Source: Poronia punctata
Lineage: Eukaryota; Ascomycota; Sordariomycetes; Xylariales; Xylariaceae
Reading direction: 5' to 3'
Length of the DNA: 64,000 nucleotides
Assembly (NCBI GenBank): GCA_022579005.1
Contig: MU401532.1
Coordinates: 94,363 to 158,362 of the forward strand
The translations under genes and the position numbers were made by a program. The stretch's first letter is position 1, and each line of letters opens with the position of its first letter. Shown here in pieces: positions 1 to 14,018 of the stretch. Under the pieces are notes generated by a model that ran no database searches, was not told the DNA's origin, and saw only the letters and a program-made list of their open reading frames with translations.

Positions 1-311
1 AACAAGGTGGATATCTTCAAAGTGAAGCTGCCGAGATCACCCCTGGGCAACTATTTCCCTGACTACTCCGGGGGCAATGACGTCAACAAGGCAGCGAAAT
101 ACTTGCTATGGAGGTTCAACCAAGTGAACAGGGCGCATCTAAATCTCTATCCACAGTACGTAAAGGTTACGATTCTACCAAAGACGTTGGCATACTGACC
201 CAGTGATTCAGTCTTACCCAGGCAACAGATACGTCCAATATCCGACTTGTATTTGCTGCTGTGAAGGAAACGATTCTCAATAATGCACTTAAGGACTCAG
301 GCATTCTGTGA
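1..311 (+). CDS. G-protein alpha subunit, group III type (3' end only)
   Basis: Partial gene, cut by the window start. Exons 1-155 and 212-311 are joined across a 56-nt intron (156-211, GTACGT...CAG), giving the last 84 residues and a TGA stop. The split codon reads as His. The peptide carries the hallmarks of a heterotrimeric G-alpha C-terminus: FPDYSGG, the alpha-5 region with [10 protein letters not shown] (the G5 guanine-specificity box, usually TCAT, here TQAT), and the receptor-contacting tail ending KDSGIL. Group III fungal alphas (Neurospora gna-3, Magnaporthe magA) end in nearly the same residues, and in those fungi they couple receptors to adenylyl cyclase. The family and the splice are well supported. 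The subgroup is from memory of family tails, so it is less sure. The GTPase core lies outside the window. Confidence 0.9.
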
Positions 312-2854
312 GAAGACGATTCCAGTGTTTTGTTGGGCCGGCGAGGCCCGTTTCCTTGCTTATTCGTGGGGAGCAAGTCTATACAAAAGCATCATCAGAT
401 TGGAGTTTTATGGGATATTGCGGATTATTCTGGGGCACGGCGTTTTGGAACACGGTGCCTTTTCGAAGTGCACCGTCCGCTTGAGATTTCTGAACGATTC
501 ACACGATACATGTTAACGGGCGTGGGGAATAGCAAGTGTGCAGAATATGTGCTAGGGAGGTTGGCCGTGGGCGAGGGACGCCTTCGCCAGGCTGATTTTT
601 GCGGTACCTGCCCGGCATCCTCGTGGGACCGAAAACCAACCAGAGATTCCTCAAAACAGACGAGTCCTAACACCCTGCATGACTGCATAAACCGGTCAAG
701 CGAGGTGGCACCGCTGGAGTAGTCTATGGCAGGGCGCTAGAAGGCATTAAAAAGGCTCGAAGGACACGACAATGAACTATCGATACCCTGTTGCGCAAAA
801 TATAGTTATTTCATGTTAACGATGTTGAGGGCGGGGATTTGTTGTCAGGGGTGTGTTGACATAGTAGGCCGACTGCCAGAGTACTTCACCTAGTTCACTG
901 ACTTGTGACACCGCATAGATGCCCCTGCCGGACAAATATATAGGCCTAACCCACGCTCTCTCATTGCACGTTTTTGAATGTCTATGAGTTACCGGCAGAT
1001 ATCCAAGGTAGACCAATCTTAGCATTGGGCCGTTGGACCACGGATACTTTTAAGGCACGACACAGGTTGCAAGGGTTTCGTTCTCTTGCGAACCCGTGCC
1101 AAACCCGATGCGGCATGCTGGTGGAATATATCATTAGTGCAGACATATCTATCTTGTAGCCCTCATAGGCTACAGGACAACTTTGATACGGACGTAGCAC
1201 TACAGCAGAACGGCGGGCGGGGTGTTCTTCTAAAGGATGAGATGTTACATCGGAAGCGGGCAATGACATCGTCATGCATTGCAAACTGTCTAGGTCTACA
1301 ATTTGCTCCCTTCAAAGTTCTACAGGCAGTTACCAGTCTGCCGTTCTTTAGAGAGGTTGTGCATCCCTTTTTTTCTTAACATGCGAGGGATGGCCCGGGG
1401 TAACCACATGTCAGTTGTGATGGATAGATGGCCGGATGCTAATGCTGTGTAACTGGTAGATAGATATATGTTGATAAGCTACATTTAATCCATTGTTTTA
1501 TTTGCAGCTTCTTTGTCTAATTATCACAGCTTTTGTTTCATTGGTGTTGAATGCTGTACCTGACTGTTACCCCGCACTTCTGAGGTTGCCTCTCGTCTTT
1601 ATGTGATAGCGCTGGGGGTTGCTCGGTGCTATTGACCCCACTGTTGCAATTGGACTTGGAACCAAAAAAAGGTGGTTTTATATAGGTTAGACTATATGGC
1701 ATCTTCCAAGATAGCTTACAAGCGGCGAAGTTGATAAAGCTCTTGTGAGATTGGGGGATATTTATGTGCGGCATACCAATTCGGGTGGCGCCTTTGCCCA
1801 AATACGATACAGTACCCGCTGCCAAAGGGGCATGATTGCCCTGGCGTTGAAGCTTACATTATTTTGATATCCAGAACGCGCCTAGGTTGGTTCCTTTCTT
1901 TTCAATTCGACTACTCGTATAGACTGCAGCTTCAGGATGAAATCAACTCCAATGGATTCGAATCATATATGATAGCCAAGCTACTCGTAAGCTAGGTATG
2001 TGATCTGATGCAGGTTACACCTCCTTGTCGAAGCGCGATTCCAGTCCTAGGTAGTAATTACCTACCTACTTACATGTAGGTATCCACTGTAACTGCCCAC
2101 TTCCTGTAGCTTTCCACACCCCGCAGTCTAGAAGCTGCAACGTCGTCATTGTGCTTCCTGGTAGGTAGGCCCGTACTAGTAGGTTCATTCCGTCCCCAGA
2201 TACATTAGGTAGAGCCCCTCCAAGGAGGCATATCATGCCATTACATGCGCATGTGGGCTTGTGCAAGGCTCCCTTCTCCATGCCTCTTTTTAGCCAGTTA
2301 GTTATAGGCTCCATAGCCGAGATATCTCGTATGCTGTCTCCTCTGAACCTTCCCTGATCCCAGTAGCATTGCCCCTAGATACTACCCATCCTAAGAGCAC
2401 TACTATATTACAGTGCAGCCGGAAGTCCCGCCTTTGACTTGCTTTAGCGTGACTGTCAAACAAGCGTGGAGCTATATAGGTAGCTAGTATCAACCTGCTC
2501 TTTGAATGTTCTCGTTCTTCCTTCTAGTCCGCTTTCTTTGAACCTCAAGCAATTTTTGACTCCAAGGTCCTTTTTGACGATACCTATCTGCTGCTCCGCT
2601 GTGGCCACTTAGAAAAGAGCCGCTTCGACTAGACGACGATCAGTCGGGAATAACCCCACCATAGGTGATAAGATCGACCCTCAACTCAACCTGTACGTAG
2701 TCTAGCCATTCTCTAGATGTTCCCACTCTAGCTTCCTGTCCGTCTACAATAGTCTAGCTTTTTATGTGTAGCTTCGAAGACAGTCTAGAACCCAAGTGTC
2801 CATCTAGGCCGCGTTGCTCTTGGCGTTCCTAGTCTCGAACCCCTCATTCCAGTC
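312..2854. other. Intergenic, no gene seen (2.5 kb)
   Basis: 3' flank of the G-alpha gene and upstream region of glycogen phosphorylase. Open frames here are short (130 codons at most), show no family motif and do not join into a plausible gene. The stretch carries several copies of the TACCTA/TAGGTA-type motif seen throughout the intergenic DNA, for example near 2050-2090 and 2160-2190. Confidence 0.6.
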
Positions 2855-2950
2855 ATGGTTTCATCTGCCAGCACTTTTGGCTCCCCCGCCAACGGCGACC
2901 ATGTCGACCCGAACTCAGAAACCTACTTCACTAGATTTCTCGTTAGATAG
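2855..2950 (+). other. Upstream ORF before glycogen phosphorylase (31 codons)
   Basis: An ATG at 2855 opens 31 codons ending in TAG at 2948-2950. This lies 75 bases before the chosen glycogen phosphorylase ATG and in the same reading frame. The frame between this TAG and the main ATG is also open. It could be a translated uORF in the leader, or chance. The peptide resembles nothing I know. Whether the transcript starts upstream of 2855 cannot be told from sequence. Confidence 0.3.
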
Positions 2951-3025
2951 TTGCTGATTACTGACCGACGAAGCCTTGTAGCTCGATCAGCCGTTCACAA
3001 CTTCTTCATAAGCGACGGATTCACC

Positions 3026-6000
3026 ATGGCTTCAACCGAGCAACGTCTACCGTCGAGGGAACGACGCCCCTCTATGGGCGCACCTATTGTCGACATTCTC
3101 GGCTCAGTAGGACCCGCCGGGATATCTCGGCCCAAACACAAACGCACAGTTACCGGTTTCGGTGCTCAGGAGATCAAGAGTGTTGAAGGTAAGCCAGCTT
3201 CAGTCCCAAGAACCATCCGACCTCCATCCTACGGCTATTCCCTCTCGCGTCCATTGTGTTTAATGTCATATCCCGCACATTGTGCCCTCGTGTGACAGTT
3301 CTAACCCTATAGTATAGCCTCTATCCCCGAGCCGCAGCGTGAAGCCTGGACCAAGCATGAGTTTTCTGGATTTCGTACCAAGGAGGAGTTTGAGAAAGAG
3401 GTTGTCCGCCACGTCGAGACCACACTGGCTCGCAGCATATATAATTGCGACGAATCGGCCGCATACTCAGCCGCCAGTTTAGCTCTCCGAGACCGCTTAG
3501 TCAAAGAGTGGAACAATACCCAGCAACGCCACACTCTCAAGGACAGCAAGCGTGTCTACTATCTGAGTCTGGAATTCCTAATGGGACGCGCCTTTGACAA
3601 TGCAATGCTCAACGTTGGTGTCAAAGATGTTGCCAAGGGTAAAATACATTCCCCGCCCTCCAAGGATCTGTGTTTTCGTATCTGCGGGGACTAACCATAT
3701 TGTAGAGGGTCTCAACGAACTAGGATTTCGCATCGAGGACATTATCGGACAGGAGCACGATGCTGCACTAGGAAACGGTGGCCTAGGAAGACTTGCTGCG
3801 TGCTTTCTTGATAGCATGGCCTCTATGAACTACCCGGCCTGGGGATATGGGTTACGATACCGCTATGGTATCTTCAAGCAGGAGATTATCGACGGGTACC
3901 AAGTGGAAGTACCCGACTATTGGCTTGATTTCAACCCATGGGAGTTCTGTAGACATGATGTGACCGTTGATGTGAGAGACTCTTGTTTATTCTTCCCATT
4001 TCTTCTTCCCACTAACAATGACGTTAGATCCAATTCTATGGAAATGTACGCAAGGTCCAGGACGAAAACGGAAAGACGATATCCGTGTGGGAAGGTGGCG
4101 AGACAGTCACTGCCGTTGCTTACGACGTCCCGACACCAGGATATGATACCCCTACTACCAACAACTTACGACTATGGTCGAGCAAAGCAGCAAGCGGCGA
4201 ATTCGATTTCCAAAAGTTCAACAGCGGCGAATACGAGAGCTCAGTGGCCGACCAACAAAGAGCAGAGACCATCAGCGCTGTCTTGTATCCCAACGACAAT
4301 CTGGAGAGAGGAAAGGAGCTGCGTCTCAAGCAACAATACTTCTGGGTGGCCGCATCTCTCTATGACATTGTTCGTCGCTTCAAGAAGTCCAAGCGCAGTT
4401 GGTCTGAGTTCCCAGACCAAGTTGCAATCCAGCTCAATGATACACATCCAACGCTTGCCATTGTCGAGCTACAACGCATCCTGGTTGATATTGAAGGCTT
4501 GGAATGGGATTCGGCCTGGAATATAGTCAAAGAGACTGTGAGTTGCCCTTCTTAGCCCTGTAGGACCTGTGAGAACAAGTGCTTATACATGATCTAGTTC
4601 GGGTATACGAACCATACCGTCCTCCCCGAAGCCCTTGAGAAGTGGTCAGTTGGGCTAGTCCATCATCTGCTTCCCCGACATCTCCAGATCATCTACGACA
4701 TCAATCTGTTCTTCCTGCAATCGGTTGAGAAGGCGTTCCCCGGCGACCGAGATTTGTTGGCTCGCGTCTCCATTATTGAAGAGTCTCAACCACAAATGAT
4801 CCGAATGGCATACTTGGCTGTCATAGGATCTCACAAGGTCAACGGCGTTGCTGAGCTCCACTCTGACCTGATCCAGACGACTATTTTCAGGGACTTTGTA
4901 AACATATTTGGGGAGGACAAGTTCACAAATGTCACGAATGGCATCACTCCAAGGCGATGGCTTCATCAGGCCAACCCGCGGCTGTCGGAATTGATCGCTA
5001 GCAAGACGGGTGGCCACGATTTCTTGAAAGATCTCACTCTCCTGAACAAGATCGAACTCTATGTAGATGACAAGGAGTTCCGAAAGGAGTGGGCCGAGAT
5101 CAAGTATGCCAACAAGGTCCGTCTCGCCAAGTATATCAAATCAACAATGGATATCAACGTCAATCCATCTGCACTGTTCGATGTCCAGGTCAAGAGAATC
5201 CACGAGTACAAACGACAGCAGCTCAACATATTTGGTGTCATTCATCGATATCTGTCCTTGAAAGACATGAGTCCAGAAGAACGGAAGGAACAGCAGCCTC
5301 GCGTTTCCATCTTCGGTGGGAAGGCTGCGCCGGGTTACTGGATGGCCAAGCAGATAATCCACCTCATTAATAGCGTCGGAAGCGTGGTCAACAAGGACCC
5401 TGATATCGGAGACCTACTGAAGGTTGTCTTCTTGGAAGATTACAATGTCAGCAAGGCCGAGATGATCATCCCAGCTTCAGACTTGAGCGAACACATCTCC
5501 ACCGCTGGTACAGAGTAAGTTGACCAGTATAATCTCTCAGTAAGACGCGGACTAACAGGTTCCTAGGGCTTCGGGAACAAGCAACATGAAGTTCGTGCTG
5601 AATGGCGGGCTAATCATTGGTACCTGCGACGGCGCAAACGTAAGTCTTGCATTATATAGACTCAAAGACGAGGAATCACGCTTACTGGATGTAGATTGAG
5701 ATCACGCGCGAGATCGGTCAAGAGAACATATTTCTCTTTGGAACTCTGGCCGAAGACGTCGAAGACCTGCGCCATACACATACATATGGAAAGCACGCCA
5801 TCGACTCAAACCTGTCACGGGTGTTTGACACCATCCAAAGTGGCATGTTTGGCAAACCTGACGACTTCAATGCCCTAATTTCAGCCGTCCGCGATCACGG
5901 AGACTACTATCTTGTCTCGGATGACTTCCAGTCGTACATTGACACGCAAAAGATGGTCGATGAAGAGTATCGGAACCAAGAGGAGTGGATATCCAAGTGT

Positions 6001-6096
6001 ATTCGTAGCGTCGCGCGCATGGGCTTTTTCAGTTCTGACCGCTGCATAAACGAGTATGCCGAAGGCATCTGGAATATTGAGCCGCTACCCGCTTAG
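3026..6096 (+). CDS. Glycogen phosphorylase
   Basis: Model: exons 3026-3188, 3318-3638, 3706-3971, 4028-4537, 4598-5514, 5567-5639 and 5695-6096, giving 883 aa, the usual fungal length. The cytosolic enzyme (GT35) uses phosphate to release glucose-1-phosphate from glycogen and needs pyridoxal phosphate. Visible landmarks: a basic N-terminus with [12 protein letters not shown], where fungal phosphorylases carry their regulatory phosphorylation region; [51 protein letters not shown]; and the cofactor signature [10 protein letters not shown] with the PLP lysine at about residue 734. All six introns are 52-129 nt with GT..AG. The first ATG that fits the family is 3026; a separate in-frame uORF lies upstream. 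No frameshift or missing motif was seen. Family assignment is near certain and exon edges are good. Confidence 0.97.
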
Positions 6097-7337
6097 ACTC
6101 AAGAAGTTGGAAGTCACTGGGACGCGGTGGGAATTATATTGGCTCTCCTTTTGGGACCAAATACACGCTAAACGGGCCATTGAGTTAACACTTTGATGAT
6201 TGGGAAAGCTTGGTTCCCTTCCGGCGACAGTCATCCGGACGACATACGCATGCTATTTCATTCACTCTGTATCCGTCAATCTTATTTAACCTAATACAAT
6301 CTGCGTATAACACGACACCTGCACCTCACAACCTGGGACAGCTTAAACGGGGTTGGGGATTAACCGACGTGACAGCAAAGTTGGATTGTCGATAGAGAAA
6401 TGCGGGTTATACAGCCGGGAACCGGAGGGCCGGTATCCTGTAGGGTAGCGATGACGAGAATCTGCTCGTTATCTAATGTACGAAGTACGGCTTAAGCAAG
6501 TGTCGGTATCTGCATATGGTATGCCCTGTCTACAGTGATCTTTAGGGTCCCCGTCACGTCTCATCACGTTGAATATAACCTGGTATGCCGGTTACCAAGC
6601 ATGTGATCGCGGACCAGAACGCGAACATGGGCACGGAAGCTGGTAAGACGCACTCAGATCCGGGAGAGGCCGTGCCACCTACTTTTGTTACCTACTCGTA
6701 AGTCGTAGCTATATTTCCCAATAAGTAATGGAAAAGTACCTACTGTGTAGTTCTCAATTTTACCTTATAACTTACACAGCACCACCGTACCCATACGTAG
6801 ATGCAGCTTGAAGTTTACAAACCTGAAAACATTTTGTATTATGTCTTGGTTTAGAATAATGGAAGTGTACTCGTATGTGTACAAGTAAGGGTGCCAGTTA
6901 CGATTCTAACAGTGTCACATCCTAAGCAACACACTGTATATAAACTGTAGAAGTTGAAGCTGATGGACGCAGGAGGGGGTGCGCGTTAGATATGTACATG
7001 TAGGTTAGCTTAGTCGGTAAAGTCCTACCTACTCGTACTTGCGTAAGGTACCTACCTAGGTAATCTAGCCCAACGGCTTACATGGTCGCAAATGACGTCA
7101 TACTAACCCTAACCGGTACTCAAGTGTCCCCGTGACTTTACCAAGGAATTTGTCTACCGTAGTAGCGGGCTGCTGGCTAGGTAGAAAAAGTACAAATACC
7201 TAGGTATGCATGATAATTCGATGCAAAGCCCATTTATTTTAGGAGATTTTGTTCCGGAACTTATGCAAGCCAAGTTGAGCGGTCTGCCAGTCATTCTCTT
7301 TTGGAAATGCGCATTTTTTGCTTTAAAAGTGTCAGGT

Positions 7338-7361
7338 GTTGTTGTTGTTGTTGTTGTTGTT
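7338..7361 (+). repeat. (GTT)8 microsatellite
   Basis: Eight perfect GTT units in intergenic DNA. A small open frame across it encodes a run of valines and is not taken as a gene. Confidence 0.95.
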
Positions 7362-7788
7362 ATCTACATACACGTACACATTCAAGAAGAAGAGAGAGGT
7401 ACCTCGGTAAGGTACTTACAGTCTCGTTTTTTACTGGGACTAGGTACTTATCTACTACGTCATATGGATTGCTTACAGCTTAGGTTTTTCAAGGCTTTAA
7501 AGGAACTAAGTCAGGTACGTCTACTCGTACGTGTGGTTAGGTGTTGATAAGTAAGTAGGGGAAATTTGGACTAGTAACTAGGTTCGGTAGGTAGGTAGAA
7601 AGTACGGGTCGTCTGGGCGGATTGAAGGGACTTTGGGGTCTGGTGTTGTGTTGTGTTGTCTGTCAGGGTGCCGACAATATCGACAAGCCAGCCCCTTGGG
7701 GATTTGTTTATGAGATGGAATTATGTCAAAACACCCACACCACTTGAATAGGAACAGGAACCTGAAGATGAACATTAACACCAAGAAC

Positions 7789-7807
7789 TTTTTTTTTTTT
7801 TTTTTTT
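7789..7807 (+). repeat. Poly-T run (T19)
   Basis: Nineteen consecutive T in intergenic DNA. It could be simple slippage or an old poly(A) tail on the minus strand. No retroposon body was recognised beside it. Confidence 0.9.
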
Positions 7808-10476
7808 GCGTTGCTTCAAAGGAGTAACCTTCTCGTCCTAAAACTGTAGATGCGGATGTAGGTAAGTATTTCAGACTAATGTATTAAACACGAGTTTGAC
7901 AAGGGGGTTTTTCGCTTGATAGGCCTGGAGCTAAACTTGAGTTGTATGAATCGTCGATGAGACAGCTTAGTACTCGATGGTCGGTAAAATATTTATTTGA
8001 GAGGACGGAGCGGACCCTGGCGGCCTCTGCATTTTAAGGGCCGACCCCTATGCTCATACCTAGGTTAATTACCCATGCTAATACCTCCTAAGGGTAAGAA
8101 TCCAACTAGTCTCGCAGTCAAAGAGTTGTTCTAGGAGGCATCCCGCTGTCCTACAGGTAGGAGTGTGTGTGTCTTTTTACTGCAGCTTCCTCGGGTGCAA
8201 GTATGGCTGCTGTTTCAGAGTTTGTAGATGAGGCAGGTAAAAATAAATATTCATGAGAAAACAAGCAACGTACCGGAATAGGTTTCTTTAAGCTTAAGGT
8301 TTTGCTGACTAAGTATTGTTTGTTATTGATCTGCCAAACCACTCAGTGTTATGTGAAAGACCTATTTGGAACCTTAAGGTCAAGAGAGCATGATGTACCC
8401 TTGGATACAACAGTATACTTTGACTACTTGCTCGAGAGGAAGTATACACAGTGCGCTCATTCCCAGGTTACCAGATTTGCCTAGCCAATAGGCAGTGCAG
8501 GCCTATGCTAGCTCATGCAGATTGTGCAGTTCCGCAAGCTAAAGGAGGGGCTTACCCCGGTCGGTGACATCATTGTAATTGTGCCTAATTCTATAGCAAG
8601 TACATCATCTAATACCTACTGTATTGGATATGTGTAGATGTCAACCATCACGATGCTGTTTTACAACCTCTAACCTAGTGGCAAGTACGCATATGTGTAG
8701 ACATCGCCTAATTCTACTGAATTTGCCCAAGTGAAAAGTTGGCCGTGGTCGATATTGAGCAATAGTGCGTTGGTTAGAAAGAATTGCTAACTAAGTTTCT
8801 GTACGGCTGTTAACTATCTATCAAGAAGAACTTATAAACTATCTGCTCTCTAAACTCCTAAGGGACCGGTTCATACGTACACCTTCTCTAGGGACTTGAA
8901 TTAGCCAGTCCCCATCTCGGCCCGGAAGCCTCTTATGCGGGCATATGCCATGCAGAGGTGGGTATCGCCAGACAACCAAGGATCTAGGGTCTCATATTGC
9001 TCTGTTCACTGACCAGGAGGATGGACTGAATACCTTGTGGATATCTCGTGGTCCTAGCAGTAGCAAAATATGCTCATGTCTAGGCCTTCACCACCAAGAG
9101 TATGTCCATTATGAACTTTTTGCCGAGAAAACAACGACGAGGTAAACAACATGATAGGCGTGATGCTGGCACATTGGTAAGTCAATCCGTGAAGGGGTGG
9201 CTTTAAAAGTCCGTCTAAAGGGAAACGAAGTTGGAACTAACAGAATTGCATCGCTCTTTCCTCCGATCACCAGAATGCCCACGAGTACTGACCCATCTAC
9301 CCTAACCCCGTACCTTTAGTAGTCTATTCTAGGCGTTGATGAGTAGTCCAGGGAGGGAGGGGGTGTGTATATTTCGAAAATGTCCATCCTTGACGTCCGA
9401 TATTAGCAACCTTAATCGTAATACGCATGGCTTAATCATTATTGTATTTTTTTTTGACGCGTGTAGATCAGGGCTTCTGACGGATCGGCGCTTGTTTTAC
9501 AAAACATGCTTGGTATGACATGATAGATGTATGCTATTCTAGACACGGGAATCTAGAAATTCCATCTTTTGATTGTTTTCGCCACTTGTTGGAACACTAA
9601 CCTAGATTGCCTAGATATTGTAAATCATGGTCCGATGGGAGAATGGGACAAATCTTTTGACAGCAGGGATTCCAAAAGCACGGTGACTCTTGACGACGAT
9701 GCTGAAGATATGAGAGCACATGATTGTGCCAACCCCCTTACCAAGTGTATAGTCAAATGGTACACCGTCACGACCGACTATCAGCTAGTTATCGTGGTAC
9801 TGGGTGAACATATCTACGTGTACGTATTCCTAGGTAGAATCAAATAATAGTTATGTACCTAGTTGTACTCTCCTAAAGTTATTAGGATCAGATATCGTAC
9901 AGGATGGCAATGTGCCATCAGCTCTTACACATGTCTTGTTAGACTACCTAGTCTATGATAGTAAATTGCATAAATAAACACCAATAGCAGTGGAATATTT
10001 CCTTTTCATATTTGCCTCGACTCGTGTAACCTAGGTTAGATGGTGTAGGCCATCTCCTATATGTATAATGTAAGTCTAAAACCTATCTAACCGCGGGGGT
10101 CATCCATTATGTGCTCTACAATCCCTTAAAGGCTTATATAACCAATATCTTCATATGTAGCTACAAAGGACAGGACATCTCTATTTCTCCCCAGCAATCC
10201 ACTTCTGGTGGACTACTATTGCGTACATCGTTTGACAGAAGCTTATCTACTCATGGTATCCCCTCAACTGCGAAGTTGATGGAGCAATGACACAGGATAG
10301 GAACACAATGCTACCCGGGAGGTACAAAGTTGCACATTCTCAGATGTTTTTCTCACAGTGTCTCCATGATACGGCTTACAACTGGATTGGCAGGAGGGAG
10401 GCATGTAGCTCGCTCACCCCTGCTCACAGCACAAGCGCGAGCCCCGCCCAACACATTCGAAAGGCAGGACCCAGGT

Positions 10477-10526
10477 ACCTACTTGCCTACTTGCCTACCT
10501 ACTTACTTGCCTACTTACTTGCCTAC
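10477..10526 (+). repeat. CCTACTTG-type minisatellite
   Basis: About six imperfect head-to-tail units mixing CCTACTTG, CCTACCTACTTA and similar. It is a local expansion of the TACCTA-type motif that is scattered through the intergenic DNA of this window. Confidence 0.85.
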
Positions 10527-11273
10527 GTTCATCTGTAGTATGTACGTGGAGATGCTCAGCTGGTAGTTGGTCCTGGAGGAGGCACTCTTGAAAATACCAA
10601 CCCCGCTGTTACATGGGCATCAAGATTCTTACAGAGTAGGTACAGACCTTCGCGGGTTTTGGCGCAGTTGGGGACAGGGCCCAATTCGATTAATTGATTG
10701 CCCAGTAGAGGTACCTACAATCCTGATCCCGATCGCCGCTAGACCTATATTAGCCATAGATTAACACAGTACACATATACCTTGCTTCTTACGCTTAGCA
10801 CTTCATAGAAAGGCACCGCACCCCCAAAGCGAGAAAGTGAACGGCGTGTGGGAGTATAACCGTACCTCTCTAAATCCCCAACCCGACTCAACTCTAAACC
10901 ATTTGGAAAATATTTCCTGGTCTTGTTTCCGTCCCAGTCTTTTTTTCTTATCCAATTCAAAGCCGCTTTTCATCCTTGCGCCTGGGAAGTTACGTTTAAT
11001 CCTTCGAGTTGCGCCGCTTGATTCACTCTTGCTCGATCCCGACTGCGATTTCTTGGGCACTGGCTCAAAGGAAGTACCTACTTAGCGCGCACGGCCAGAT
11101 TTACTTACCCCTCGCTCCGTCGCTTGACCGGTTCGGCTGTCGTCCTGCTCAACGCAACGCAACAACAAATCCAGACCGCACCTCTCTCTAGTCTTCCGTG
11201 CGCCCGGCTGTTTACTGAATAGCTCCTTTCTACCTATTCTTCTCCCCCGATATATTCCATCAATAGCGACGAA

Positions 11274-12943
<1,670 letters not shown>

Positions 12944-14018
12944 AGCTCTTCTGCCACTGCATAAGCTGGCTGCCAAAAGAATTAGCACAAAGAAAAAAAA
13001 AAGCACAACGATACCACGACAAGGCCATTGGGATGAATCCGCGTTTCAGAAAGAAAGACCATTTTGAGTTTTGGTTTCACGGCGTTCTGAGAGGGGGAAT
13101 GATGGGTTTGCAACAGCAGTCTTGCCCGAATCTCGATAGCCTTAGGGGGGCGAGCAGCATGCGGGACGTATGAATTCTAAAGATAAATGACGAAAACGGA
13201 CGAGGAAACAGGCGAGAGAAAGGTCAAGGAAAATACTATACGCGAAAGGTATCCGACAACGGGGGCGATATGATAATAAGGTGGCAGGGGAAGGACACAC
13301 GCACAGGGGGTTGGCATTCCGGCAGTTGCTGTAACTTTAAACCTGGGTAGGCAGCTTGGGCTTCCTGGTGTTTCAGGAGGCGCTGGTTATTTTACAAGAC
13401 TTTCACGCTGCTCCGTTGTGAAAAGCTTGACCTTTGCCATGCCAAAAGGTCTAGGAATATAGTAGATGTATGTGGTCATGCAGCATAACTTTTGGCCTCT
13501 GGCGGCTACAATAAAATCGAGAAATGACACATTGGTCTCTGCCCTTGCTATAAGTCGTTTAGGAAATGGGGGGTTGTATTTTACCCGGAGATGTTGGAAG
13601 GATTGGTATCCTGCGGATTTGCTACGACTTGAGAGGTGAGCGCACTAGGTTAGGTTATATTAAGCTCCAAATCTTCGGGAAACGAAGCTATGTATCTATT
13701 GCCGGGCTTTCCCGACCCGGTTCGGTCGGGTTAGCCGTATAGCGCAACGGTAGGCCAGACCAAGACGGACACTCGCTTTTGGGGGATAAAACCCTAAATA
13801 TGTTACAATTTTTTTCATTTGCTTCTTTTTTCTCTGACTTCCTGTATCTATAAGACTAGAATACGTGGACATGCTGGAGGGTCCTGGACAAGAACTCTCA
13901 TTTCGGCTCGTTTTTGGGAAGTTAAGCTACCTAGATCTATCATCTATCATCTAGGTACCTACACGGAAAGGAAGAAATCCAATACAAGAAAGAAAGGAAA
14001 CACTCCTAGTAAGAGGCC
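12944..14018. other. hog1 3' flank and aminotransferase upstream region
   Basis: About 1.1 kb between hog1 and the aminotransferase, both on the plus strand. No gene seen. One ACCTACC/TAGGTACC motif sits at about 13950-13962, some 60 bases before the aminotransferase ATG. Confidence 0.6.

Larger units (their letters stand above)
6097..11273. other. Intergenic, no gene seen (5.2 kb)
   Basis: Holds the 3' end of glycogen phosphorylase and the hog1 upstream region. No open frame exceeds about 113 codons, and none shows a domain or spliced continuity. Visible content: (GTT)8 at 7338-7361, a T19 run at 7789-7807, a CCTACTTG-type minisatellite at 10477-10526, and many TACCTA/TAGGTA motifs (around 6680-6700, 7020-7070, 7180-7205). 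I checked both strands by eye for tRNA T-loop patterns and found none convincing. Confidence 0.6.

Noticed and set aside
330..722. 130-codon plus-strand frame after the G-alpha gene
   Set aside because: No motif, no splice partners, and it overlaps the likely 3' UTR; its length is within what chance gives.
1900..2000. GATTCGAATC as a possible tRNA T-loop
   Set aside because: No matching T-stem, anticodon arm or acceptor stem around it; similar near-matches at about 20240 and 24735 also failed.
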